Source: Stachybotrys elegans (Eukaryota > Ascomycota > Sordariomycetes > Hypocreales > Stachybotryaceae). From it: a stretch of 64,000 bases of DNA. Positions 23,898 through 32,945 of the stretch are shown here, in pieces (the stretch's first letter is position 1; each line of letters starts with the position of its first letter). The position numbers and the translations under genes are program-made. Location of the stretch: positions 124,001 to 188,000 of the forward strand of contig JAGPNK010000009.1 of NCBI GenBank assembly GCA_020746835.1, read 5' to 3'. The notes beneath the pieces were generated by a model. The model searched no databases, was not told the origin of the DNA, and worked only from the letters and a program-made list of their open reading frames with translations.

Positions 23898-24071
23898 ATG
23901 GATCACCAAGCTAAACCATCCATGAAAATAATTTCACTCAGGCAACGCCTCTCCCTTATTAGGGCCGAACTAGCCGAGCTTATGGCCGAAGCGCTCAAGC
24001 TCCAAAAGGTCCACCAGCAATTGATGTTTTTCCCTGAAGATGGGTCTGTGTGGTGTAGGCAAATGAGGTGA
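23898..24071 (+). other. Possible 57-codon small ORF with a coiled-coil-like segment
   Basis: The frame runs from ATG to TGA and encodes LRQRLSLIRAELAELMAEAL, a heptad-like helix, then FFPEDGSVWCRQMR. A good donor-like word (gtgagt) overlaps its 3' end, so it could be an exon, but I find no convincing partner exon. It may be chance, a remnant, or a small gene. Confidence 0.18.
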
Positions 24072-24331
24072 GTAAGTGCTTATGCCTGCTGATCAGAGCA
24101 TTACCTCAACGGCAAAGGACGAGTGCGGATACGTAGTAGTAGGGTCCAGAGGCGAGGTACAGGAATGTCCATGGACAAAGGACCGCATGACGTTACGTTT
24201 TCGTCCTAAAGTGGCTCCATTGGTTTGTTTTGGATGGAGATGCTGTCGACTGAGAGATGATGAAAAATGGCATGGCGCGGTGGCCTGGTGCCAGTCTCGG
24301 GCAGCCCGAGATCGAGGCCGACGCGACTGGG

Positions 24332-24337
24332 ACGCGT
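24332..24337. promoter_or_regulatory. MCB/MBF site ACGCGT
   Basis: Exact MluI cell-cycle box about 430 bp upstream of the RNR small-subunit ATG, within a GACGCG/CGCGTC inverted pair. In yeasts MBF binds this word to drive G1/S genes, including ribonucleotide reductase. Confidence 0.55.
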
Positions 24338-24553
24338 CGTAGATCCTGGCAGCCCATTAAAGTGGTGGCTGGTCGGTAGTGTGGCAGGGGTTCCAGGTTC
24401 CTGCGTCGCCTTTCCCGCATAGTGCCCTGTGCGGCGTCACACCAACCCCTGTACCCAATCAAACCGCGAGTCCTAGGTGGTACCGGTACCTGTGTCAAGG
24501 AGTTGCAGGGAGGTTAATTGGGTGTCGCGTCGGTCCACCAAGACACGTTCCCA

Positions 24554-24559
24554 ACGCGT
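24554..24559. promoter_or_regulatory. MCB/MBF site ACGCGT
   Basis: Second exact MluI box, about 205 bp upstream of the RNR small-subunit ATG, a plausible distance for an activator site. Confidence 0.6.
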
Positions 24560-24763
24560 CTCCTGCACGTGATGGCGTACATTCTATCTACAAAAAGCTC
24601 TGGCACCACGCTCCAACAGTGAATCTGTATCCTCCACCTCACCATCGCGACACGACTCTCAATTAGACTGAGCTCAAGCAAAAAGACCATTATTCTCTCT
24701 CTGCTTTTCTGTCTCTGATTTCCCCTTACTCTTTCCACATTTTCCTCACAACTCTCAGTCGCA

Positions 24764-26222
24764 ATGGCCACTGAAATCACCCCTTCCAAGCAGGTCAGTG
24801 GTCCTCACTTAACGCGTCGCATCTCGCGCGTCATGCTCGCCACCTTGCATTCATGCTAATACTCTTGCAGGCTGCCAATGCCATTGAGTCTTTCAAGATG
24901 GAGTCCCCCGTCAAGAAGCTCAACTTCAACGCCGCCGACAAGGAGAACCACCCCATCGACGAGAACAGCCTAGCCACCCTTGTCAACGACATGGACGCTA
25001 AGCAGAAGACCATCACCGAGGAGACCAAGAAGGTTGAGCAGAAGCCCGAGGCACCTGTCGTCTCCACCGTCAAGTCTCTAGAAGCCGATGAGCCTCTCCT
25101 GCAGGAGAACCCTCAGCGCTTCGTCCTCTTCCCCATCAAGTACCACGAGGTATGTGACGCGCTCTGACGCGTAAAGTGGTTCCCCTCACTTGGTAGCCCA
25201 GCAACTAACAACCTGGTATAGATCTGGCAGATGTACAAGAAGGCTGAGGCCTCGTTCTGGACTGCCGAGGAGATCGACCTGTCCAAGGATCTCCACGACT
25301 GGAACAACCGCCTGAACGACGACGAGAAGTACTTCGTCTCCCACATCCTCGCATTCTTCGCCGCCTCGGATGGCATCGTCAACGAGAACCTCGTTGAGCG
25401 CTTCAGCGGCGAGGTCCAGATCCCTGAGGCTCGCTGCTTCTATGGATTCCAGATCATGATGGAGAACATCCACTCCGAGACCTACTCTCTCCTCATCGAC
25501 ACCTACATTAAGGAGCAGTCTCAGCGCACCTACCTCTTCAACGCTATCGACACCAGTATGTGCCAATCTCCCAATCCCACTCACAGTCATGTACTAACAT
25601 TGGACTAGTTCCTTGCATTCGCAAGAAGGCTGATTGGGCTCTCCGATGGATCCAGGACAAGGACTCCTCCTTTGCTCAGCGCCTCGTGGCCTTTGCTGCC
25701 GTTGAGGGTATCTTCTTCAGCGGTGCCTTCGCCTCCATCTTCTGGCTCAAGAAGCGTGGTCTGATGCCTGGCCTGACCTTCTCCAACGAGCTCATCTCTC
25801 GTGATGAGGGTCTCCACACCGACTTCGCCTGCCTCCTCTTCTCCCACCTCAAGCACCGCCCCAGCAAGCAGCTCATCCAGGACATCATCACTGATGCAGT
25901 CAGGATTGAGCAGGAGTTCCTCACTGAGGCTCTCCCTTGCGCCCTGCTCGGCATGAACTCCAACCTCATGAAGCAGTACATTGAGTTCGTCGCCGACCGC
26001 CTGCTCGTCGCTCTTGGCAACGACAAGGTCTACAAGTCGAGCAACCCCTTCGACTTCATGGAGAACATCTCCCTGGGCGGCAAGACCAACTTCTTCGAGA
26101 AGCGTGTCGGTGACTACCAGAAGGCTGGTGTCATGGCCAGCACCAAGAAGGCTGCCGATGTCGCTTCTGAGGAGCCCAAGGGTGAGAACGGCGGTGACTT
26201 CACCTTTGACGATGATTTCTAA
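24764..26222 (+). CDS. Ribonucleoside-diphosphate reductase small subunit (R2)
   Basis: Protein of 418 residues; exons 24764-24793, 24871-25149, 25222-25555, 25609-26222. It supplies the di-iron tyrosyl radical for reduction of ribonucleotides to deoxyribonucleotides. Iron ligands by family alignment are D153 (AASDGIVNE), E184 and H187 (MENIHSETY), the Glu of VEGIFFSG, and the Glu and His of DEGLH; the radical tyrosine is Y191. The N-terminal 85 residues are a variable regulatory tail; the C-terminus ends FTFDDDF, the acidic/aromatic peptide that docks on the large subunit. Codon use is strongly C/G-ending, as for a highly expressed gene. ACGCGT boxes sit upstream and in introns 1 and 2, agreeing with S-phase control. 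Confidence 0.98.
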
Positions 26223-26690
26223 GCCTTCTCCATGCCTTTGTATCACTTGCCCCCTTTTATACCCCTTTTTTTGTTCTACTACACATGGCGAGGTTGTTTT
26301 GAGAAGCATGATGCCTGATCACATGCCCAGGAGTACCGGGAAGTCTGGCTAGTTCACGGCTCTATCAGGAGGGTCAATTGCTCAGATAGGGATCACATCG
26401 GGATGGCGTTCAGGAATATCTTCAGGACGCTTTGTCCTTGGTCTCATGAGTGGAGGCAGTAAATGGATTGGGATGTTGGATGTATCATGATGTTAGCTCT
26501 TGAAAAGCTTAATGCGAGAAATGGATAATTGATCAAACCACCGCGACCCCTGACTGGTAGACAGCTCTTCAGTGAAACAAACATGAGTAATGGCGGGCAG
26601 ACATAAACGTTGCGCATTGCAATGTCGGAACACCACCTTCATGGCTTCGTTTGGACAAGGCTCAATTCCAGCTACAGCTGCCTCTAACGG
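26223..26690. other. Convergent 3' intergenic region
   Basis: Gap between convergent stop codons. A T-rich tract (about 26255-26275) follows the RNR stop. No gene seen. Confidence 0.55.
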
Positions 26691-27290
26691 CTATTTCTTG
26701 CCCTTCTTCTTCTTCTTGCCGCCCCCGCCTCCTTGCTGTGCTTGTGACGCGGGTTGTGAGGGTGCAGCGGCAGTGGCAGCATCCTTGGATGTCTCGAGCG
26801 GCGGCGCATCAGGCATGGCCTCCTCCGATAGCTCAGGGAGGTCGGGAACGGCCGCCATGTGCCGGCTGAGGCGGCCGAGAGAAGCGTATATCAGGCGCGA
26901 GACCTCTGCGGCCTTGGTGGTGCGGTACTTGAGCGTCACGCCGCTGACGGGGTCGTAAGTCTTGATGACGAGGCTCCCGCGCGGAGGCTTGGGTGCACCA
27001 GCATCAGTGCTGGTGGCTGTCGTCTCGCCGTCGGTGTCTTCGCCGCGCGCGGGTTTTGATCGGGGCTTGACGGGCTTGATGGAGTATTTGGTAGTCACGC
27101 GAGTCTAGCCGCCGGGGTCAAGTGTCAGCAAAGATGATGGCGCAATGGGGTGACCTTGCACACTGCGCAAGCCTTTGCACCTGGTCTGCTCTTCTGGGAG
27201 AGGCGGGCGTAGACGTACCGTCTCTGGTCGGGCCTCGAGCAGCATAACGGACTGCTCGAGCCACTCCTGGCTCGTCTTGAAGTAGGGCAT
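26691..27290 (-). CDS. Signal recognition particle SRP9/Srp21-type subunit
   Basis: Protein of 161 residues, exons 27219-27290 and 26691-27104, intron 114 bp. MPYFKTSQEWLEQSVMLLEARPET joins TRVTTKYSIKP, the characteristic start of the fungal SRP9-21 family; the core continues with GSLVIKTYDPVSGVTLKYRTTKAAEVSRLI (about 72-101). The subunit binds the Alu domain of SRP RNA with SRP14 and takes part in translational arrest during cotranslational targeting to the ER. An acidic/disordered insertion (DTDGETTATSTD) splits the domain and a Gly then Lys tail (GGGGGKKKKKGKK) ends the protein; such basic tails favour RNA binding. Longer than metazoan SRP9 (about 86 residues) but typical for fungi. Confidence 0.93.
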
Positions 27291-27790
27291 CTCGTTATGC
27301 GAGCACCATGCGGCGGAGGCGAGCGAAGGCGAGCAAAGGCTGAGGCGGCGGCAGAATGGCGGCGGTAATGGGTAGTTTTGTAGGTTGGATGGATGTATGT
27401 TGGGATGGCAATATGGTGGGGCTGGTTTGTGCTGGCAGAGAGTTCAAGCTGGCGTATGGGGGATTTTGAGTGTGTGGGCAGGATGGAGGGGCACGTCGGC
27501 TGGGCTACTGCCCATTGCAGAACAGCAGATTGCAGACACATGATGCTCGATTTCTGTCTGCAACCTATTCGCGACAAATATGGCGGGATTCCAATATTTT
27601 CAGCATTTCTATTCTTAAGTGCTGAGGAAAGCCGTGAGTAAATAGATTCCCATTCTAGTCATTTTGGGGAAATAAACGTATTTATGACACTCAATGTAAC
27701 AGGTGAATTTTCCATCACCGCCCAGTTTTCGAATCAACTCCCTAATAGAACCGTTTGCCCAATCTCCTCTATGTGCATGGTGAGCGCCCC
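27291..27790. other. Intergenic region between SRP21 and SWD2 genes
   Basis: It holds the SRP21 upstream region and the 3' end of the SWD2-type gene. Purine-rich near 27300-27500 and AT-rich near 27570-27720. No gene seen. Confidence 0.55.
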
Positions 27791-29091
27791 TCATGCATGA
27801 GGATCGGGCAGCCAAAACAGAAGTTCTTGATCAGCCGTAGCCAGGAAGTTGTACCGCGGGTTAAAGCCCAAGACGGCCGCCTCCCGCTTGTCCGCGAGCG
27901 TGTACGTGGGCTCTAGCCTCTTGCTCTCGCTGGGCTGCTTCAGAGTATCCCATACAAGAACGTCAGTCTTGGATCCGCTGACAACGAATCGGCCGTCGGG
28001 AGCGAAGCAGCAGTCTCCGCTGCTCTCCAAGCTTGGGGAGCCCCCCGAAACACCGTTCGCCGGAGATGCCTCTCCCACGGCGAGCCTCCGCGTCCCGCCC
28101 GAGGGTCTGTGTAGGTATGCCTTGAGTGTGCCCTCGAATGCGTCGAGGAGAAAGTGCCCATTGCCCTTGGTGCCTACCAGGAGCGACTTGCCATCGTTGG
28201 AGAACTCCAGCTTGGTCCAGCCCTTCATCAGGTATTCGGGGTCGACCTTGCGGCACTGCTCTACGATGTCCACGGTGGTGAACGGCGCTTTGTCGTAGTT
28301 TCGCACGTCGTACAATAGCACTGAGCCGCTGCTGGGGCAGCCCACTGCAAAGACGGTGCCGGAGGGATCGTAGGCGGCCAGGTAGGGCGACTTGAGGAAG
28401 AGCTGGCCTTGCCAATGTTTCGATTGCGTAGACCACAGGCGCACTGTGTTGTCCTGCGAGCAGGATATGAAGTTATCGGCGCCGGGGTGGACGGCGAGGC
28501 AGGTGACGGGCGCTTCGTGTCCTTCAAAATATCGTATGAAGGAATTATCGTGAGTAGCGAGGTAACGAATGGCGTCTATTTTGAGGGTCAGCATCCGCCC
28601 GGCGGCCACGAACAATGCATTGGGCCAGGTAGGGAACTCAATGGCCTACCGTTCTGCTTCGTGCTGGCATAGATGATGCTGGAATTGGTGTGGGTAAACT
28701 TGGCCAGCTTCACGCCGTACTTCTTGCTGAGGAGACTCTTCTCGTGCCGGCCCTCCCTGACATTGTAAATCTGCAGCGTCTCGTCGCTAGCCGAGGTCAT
28801 GAGGAGTTCGCCTTCGTCATCGTAGTCGATCGATAGAACGTGCGGCTGTGGGCGCCCTTCCTTGATTTCCTCGCGGCGAAACAGCTAGAAGAAACGAACG
28901 CATGAGCTGGGCTCCTCGGTCCCACGGCGAGCGGGTGCCAACGAACTCACCTTTGTCGGGCGAAACAGCGAGATCACATCGCTCAGGTTGGACACGGAGC
29001 TGGTCCCGCCAAGCGTCCGGTGGATGGTGAGCGACGAACCGTTTGACCCTCCGCGCTCAGGCTGGTCGAGGTCCATGGGCGTGGACGACAT
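27791..29091 (-). CDS. WD40 protein Swd2 (WDR82-type COMPASS and cleavage factor subunit)
   Basis: Protein of 386 residues; exons 28951-29091, 28650-28884 and 27791-28575. After a disordered N-terminus it begins VISLFRPTKLFRR, then WD-type repeats: VLSIDYDDEGELLMTSASDETLQIYNV, YFEGHEAPVTCLAVHPGADNFISCSQDNTVRLW, YLAAYDPSGTVFAVGC, KLEFSNDGKSLLVGT, CCFAPDGRFVVSGSKTDVLVWD. Text and order match fungal Swd2, a shared subunit of the Set1/COMPASS H3K4 methyltransferase and, in yeast, the cleavage and polyadenylation factor. A Gly/Ser/Pro-rich insertion (GVSGGSPSLESSGD) lies between the later blades. Both splices leave the reading frame intact (STKQN-DAIRYLATHDN). Confidence 0.93.
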
Positions 29092-29618
29092 GTCGCATGC
29101 GCCTCATGAGTTGAGGCCGGGATGCTTTGTCGGAGGGGCAATTGTTCACCGCATTCAGGACGAGGGCAAGGAGGAGGAGATCTGCGTTGCGATTGAGGTG
29201 GCTGAAGGGAAAGTTACGTCGCGTCAGCTTCTGGGGAATTCAAGAGATCGCGACAAAGACCAGCGCCCAAAAAGCTGGAGGGGTGCACCTATCTTCCTTC
29301 AAGGAAGGGGGGTGATGGATGGGTCTCAATGAGAGGTACCCTGGAGTACAGGGAAGGATTCCCGGGGAGGGGGAATTCTAGCTGTGGCGTACCCAGAGCT
29401 CTTTTTTGCAAGGCCTAACTTGGTAGGAAGCTTAGGTCATGTGACCTCCCCTTTTCTTGCAGCACTCACAACCTTCATCAACCCAAGTACAAAATGCTAC
29501 ACGATAGAGCCTTGGGTATGCCACAGCTAAGTTCGCTAGATTCAGGTCCTGCCTCAACTTGGGGTCACACCAAAGAACAGGACGCGCCATATACTATACA
29601 ATAGCCTTCTCAACAACC
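29092..29618. other. Upstream region of SWD2 and left edge of the gene graveyard
   Basis: No gene supported. A near-perfect inverted repeat AGGTCA-TG-TGACCT lies at 29434-29447, and GC content falls towards the right. Confidence 0.5.
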
Positions 29619-29837
29619 CTAAGCCTTACCAGCGCTGCCAAACCACTTCATGTACCTCTCAACGGTCTTCTGCATGTGCTTTGTGCACGCCTCCATGACT
29701 GCTGTTAGCGGCTTGCCCTCCATCTCCTTCTGGACATCCGCGTAATATTTGTTTATGCCCTTGTTGATGTTAATCTTGACAACTCCGGCTTTGATGTATT
29801 TGCTAAAGATCTCCTCGTCTTCGGCAGTGGATACCAT
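29619..29837 (-). pseudogene. C-terminal fragment of a class II ketose-bisphosphate aldolase
   Basis: Seventy-two codons ending in a stop read EDEEIFSKYIKAGVVKININK, then KPLTAVMEACTKHMQKTVERYMKWFGSAGKA. I recognise this as the last part of class II fructose/ketose-bisphosphate aldolases (GxxKININ followed by a helical tail ending in GSAGKA-like text). The (beta/alpha)8 barrel with the zinc-binding histidines is absent; upstream on this strand the sequence instead runs antisense to an aminotransferase fragment. Best read as a truncated remnant. The assignment rests on remembered motifs only. Confidence 0.45.
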
Positions 29838-29849
29838 GGCAGCACTCTT

Positions 29850-30050
29850 GTATTCTCGATGGCTCTGATGCAGGGCTCAACGGCGCCATGAACTTGCCGC
29901 ATGATTTCGTGTATGCTCCTTATAACAACACCCCGGAGACAGAGGCGGCCTTGAAGGACCTTCCACAGGACAGCCTCTCGGCGATCCTGGTTGAACCTGT
30001 TCAAGGACAATGGAGTTCCATGCCATCCCCCGGACGTGGAATCCTGCTGG
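29850..30050 (+). pseudogene. Internal fragment of a class III (glutamate-1-semialdehyde-type) aminotransferase
   Basis: The frame MNLPHDFVYAPYNNTPETEA then LKDLPQDSLSAILVEPVQG is characteristic of PLP enzymes of the class III aminotransferase family just before the catalytic region: the YAPYN loop and the AIxVEPVQG strand. The text decays after VQG, and the DEV and Lys motifs that follow in intact enzymes are missing. Upstream, the PLP phosphate-binding segment is also missing. It directly abuts an unrelated FAD oxidase fragment downstream, so this is a broken gene piece, not an exon. Confidence 0.6.
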
Positions 30051-30059
30051 AAATAGATT

Positions 30060-30390
30060 TGGATTGGAAGGGGCTGATGAACCTCTTGTCGCCTTTCTGT
30101 TGATCTTCGTGACCTCGGATGCCCGTCATGATGATGAGGTGACTCAGACATACAAAACGATTCTCGCGCGCGTTGAGAAGGAAGCCAAGAAGCGACGCCT
30201 GTATCACCCGTTCCTGTTTGCGAATTATGTGGCTCAATGGCAGGGTGTTTTTGGCAGCTACGGCGACGCCAATAGGAAGTCCTTGGCTGAGGTCGCCAAT
30301 GTGTACGACCTCGAACGAACTTTCCAGTGCCTGCAGCCGGGTTCATTTAAAATCAGCAGTATGGACAGAGCTAGGCAATCAAAGGTGTGA
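30060..30390 (+). pseudogene. C-terminal fragment of a berberine-bridge-type FAD oxidase
   Basis: The frame reads EVTQTYKTILARVEKEAKKR, HPFLFANYVAQWQGVFGSYG, then VYDLERTFQCLQPGSFKI and a stop after a short tail. The NY...Q...SYG...YDPxxxFQxLxPGGFK pattern is the C-terminal substrate-domain signature of fungal FAD-linked oxidoreductases with a BBE domain. The FAD-binding (PCMH) domain, with the covalent His/Cys sites, is absent. The final Gly of PGGFK is Ser here. The piece follows an aminotransferase fragment with no promoter, so a remnant is the simplest reading. Confidence 0.6.
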
Positions 30391-30810
30391 AGGGAGGAGA
30401 CTAGGAGGGATAGATCTTGTAGAAAGCAATAGAATACATGCGAAGTTTCAGTTGATCAACTAATCCACACACTGGCGTCTCTCCGTTGCACAGAAAGTAT
30501 TTGACTCACTAGTGAGTGTAATGCGAACTGTGAACCTTGCTGCAGCACATCGTCAACATGACTAGGCAATCCAGTAACACAGTAATTACCAAGACAGTCG
30601 TACGATCGATCTCGGTTGCGAAACTTTGTAACAGACTCCCGTATGACCTCCCGTATCAAGTCTATCTGGTCTCCCAAACACAAATGTCTATCAGTTTGAA
30701 AGTAGACTTTACAATGAATGGGTCAGAGTGTAATGTAATGCATCCCCTGATGATACGGTAGTAGCCGAAGATAACGCATGATGATCGCATGCATGAGCCA
30801 AACCCTCCAT
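30391..30810. other. Non-coding AT-rich spacer within the gene graveyard
   Basis: About 420 bp between two gene remnants. I recognise no protein text or RNA gene here. Confidence 0.5.
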
Positions 30811-30825
30811 CAAGCCTTGTGACCC

Positions 30826-31745
30826 TTGACCGGGGTAAACTTAGTAAAGTGGAACCCCCCAAATCCCGAGATGGGTAGTAACAACATGTTCGAAGACACA
30901 GAAGCCCAGAAACGCGAATTCTTGGAGCATCCGGGAACGCTCCTTGCCTATCGGAAAGCGATCGAGTCTGATTTGAACGGTGTATTCGAATCAGTATGTT
31001 ACCCAACAGCCCGCAAGTTAAAAAAAGGAACACATCACCCTCTAACAGGCTCCTAGGCGCTTTGCGATTCGCCACAGCAAGCCGCGGCGAGAGAAAATCT
31101 GACAAAGAGTATGCGAACTCGTTTAGGTAAACAGACTGCCTTGGCAGATCGCATTATCCCCAGCTTTGGTGTAGGGTGCAGGTATGGGAAAAGAGTCGAA
31201 ATCCAAACGCACCTACGGGGGTTGTTCTAAGTGCAACAGGCGACCAACACCGGGCGTCGGCTATCTCGAAGCCTTGACCGAGAAGAACGTTCGTGTCGTG
31301 TTCGACTCCATCACGAGGGTGGTCCCGCAAGGCATCGAGCTAACAACTGGTGAAGTCATTGAGCTTGACGCTGTCGTGTGCGCCACTGGCTTCAACGTCT
31401 CATGGATCTGCACTTCCCAGCATCGAGCATATCACAAAATATGCGATCAAGCTGCTGTGTAAAGTGGAGACCGAAAGTTACAAAACAGTTGTGCCCACCC
31501 AAAAGGCCTTGGACGATTTCATCGAACACGCAGATACATTCTTGGCTCGCACAGTTTGGAATGCCAAGTGTCGATCTTGGCTAAAAGGCGGCAAGGAAAA
31601 GCAGTTCCTGTGTGCAGTGTGATTGTCAAAGTTGGCTGACGTTTCAACAGGAAAGGAAGACAGCCCTGCTCTGGTCCACCCTGGCAGTCGCTTACACTGG
31701 TTTCATAAAATCGAAGACAATAAACATCGCGACCATGGGCATAAC
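30826..31745 (+). pseudogene. Baeyer-Villiger-type flavin monooxygenase remnant
   Basis: The remnant retains introns. Text: SNNMFEDTEAQKREFLEHPG, intron about 30994-31058, ALCDSPQQAAARENLTKSMR, LADRIIPSFGVGC, intron about 31181-31239, RRPTPGVGYLEALTEKN, then VVCATGFNVS. Next comes a break near 31398-31402 where the frame shifts and about 45-50 conserved codons are missing; it resumes HGSALPSIEHITKYA, then ADTFLARTVWNAKCRSWLKGG, and after a probable GC-AG intron KEDSPALVHPGSRLHWFHKIE. This order is that of fungal cyclohexanone-monooxygenase-like enzymes. The N-terminal Rossmann motifs (GxGxxG) are absent, so no active enzyme is possible. Preservation of splice sites suggests fairly recent loss. 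Confidence 0.78.
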
Positions 31746-31860
31746 TCCAAGTATCCTGTATGAGAGGTGTTCGCATTAGTTGTAAGACTTTGCTTGATCT
31801 TGTCACTGGAAGATTTACCACAAAGGAGTGAAGGGATTCATGGCGATCAGATAGGTTGAC

Positions 31861-32243
31861 TCAATACTCGAGCGTGCTGATAGTAACTCTTCGGAACCGG
31901 TCATCAAAACAGTAGGCAGAGGACAGCTTATGTTCATGTCCGAAATCAACTATGGTTTCTCGATTAGCGAAAATGCTCATCAGTTGAATTTCCAAAGCCG
32001 ACATACCGAGGCGTTGCTGGAATTGAAGGCGTATTCTTTCTCCAGGCAGTAGACAACCCAAAGTGCCCGCCTACCTTCTTGGTGGGGGCCATGGTCTAGA
32101 TTCCCTTTGTGCAGACCTAAAGTCATGACTGTTCTTGCCGCCTCTGTGATACATGGCGTCTCAATCTGGAGACTGGAATAATTGGGGGCGAATACTGCCT
32201 GGAAACAAAGTGCGGTCAACATCGGATATGATTGTGTTCCCAC
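31861..32243 (-). pseudogene. Fragment of a Zn-cluster regulator (fungal-specific TF domain)
   Basis: The upstream part reads ITEAARTVMTLGLHKGNLDH and RRALWVVYCLEKEYAF, which is the middle-homology text of Zn2Cys6 regulators (ALRMAxDLGLHR..EERRRxFWxLYCLDK in relatives). A donor-like gtatgt follows at about 32008 and the rest, VDFGHEHKLSSAYCFDDRFR, is degenerate. No zinc cluster is found upstream on this strand. Likely a remnant belonging to the same decayed locus. Confidence 0.5.
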
Positions 32244-32945
32244 TTTGGCGCAAACTTACCATTGCCGTCATTGCCTACCAATATTAGCATCGAGGCTCTT
32301 GATCCATTATCACGAGTGCTAAGACATTTCGTCGGACGTGACCTCCCGGCGACGATCACAGGGGAAGACATGGTGCATTATCTAAGTCATCTCAAGAATG
32401 ATGGATGGATGTTATCAACAACGGTCGAAGGAGAGTAGGGAGATTGTTGTTCCGCAGGCCATCGGTCGGTAGCTTCCATCTCCAGGGTAGCTGGGCCGTC
32501 ACAGCCGTAGCAAGCCGCTCGGGCAGCGATTGGGGCTTCAGACTTCTGACATAAGCCGCCGACCTCGCCGACGTCGGCCAAGATGTCGATGTTCTGAAGC
32601 AGCAAGCCCAAACATTTTAATTAGCACCAAACCCTCCTCGTTACATTTGCGCTCGAACCTACGGGTTATTCTCTTGGAGTCTTTTTTGGTCAGCAATTGG
32701 CCTCGTCCTGAAATGTGAGTCTCCCTTGCGATTGTATCGCTTTCCTCGGCTTTGCGTTACCATTGTCGCTCGTGCTAATTTCCTCCTGCTCAGGATCCAG
32801 ATGCTCCGGTGATCGCCGTTCTCTCATATTAATCCATAAGTATCGCTTTTTTACCGCCTCAAGCCATCGCGCCCGGACATCCATTCAGGGGTTGCGCGCA
32901 TTCGGTCGCTGCGTCTCTTGACTTTCGATTTGCGCTCGCGCAGCC
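32244..32945. other. Right edge of graveyard and carrier-gene promoter
   Basis: No gene supported. The left part has short frames without family text; the right part (about 32620-32940) is the pyrimidine-rich upstream region of the mitochondrial carrier gene and may hold a leader intron. Confidence 0.5.

Larger units (their letters stand above)
23414..24763 (+). promoter_or_regulatory. Upstream region of the ribonucleotide reductase small-subunit gene
   Basis: Intergenic DNA of 1.35 kb between two + strand genes. The proximal half carries two exact MluI cell-cycle boxes (ACGCGT) at 24332-24337 and 24554-24559, and two perfect small inverted repeats (24295-24311 and 24320-24338). A short open frame at 23898-24071 is listed separately. 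The leader before the ATG is CT-rich. Confidence 0.6.

Noticed and set aside
25605..26309. Minus-strand open frame (234 codons) over the RNR gene
   Set aside because: Antisense to the highly conserved ribonucleotide reductase exon with strong codon bias; composition artefact.
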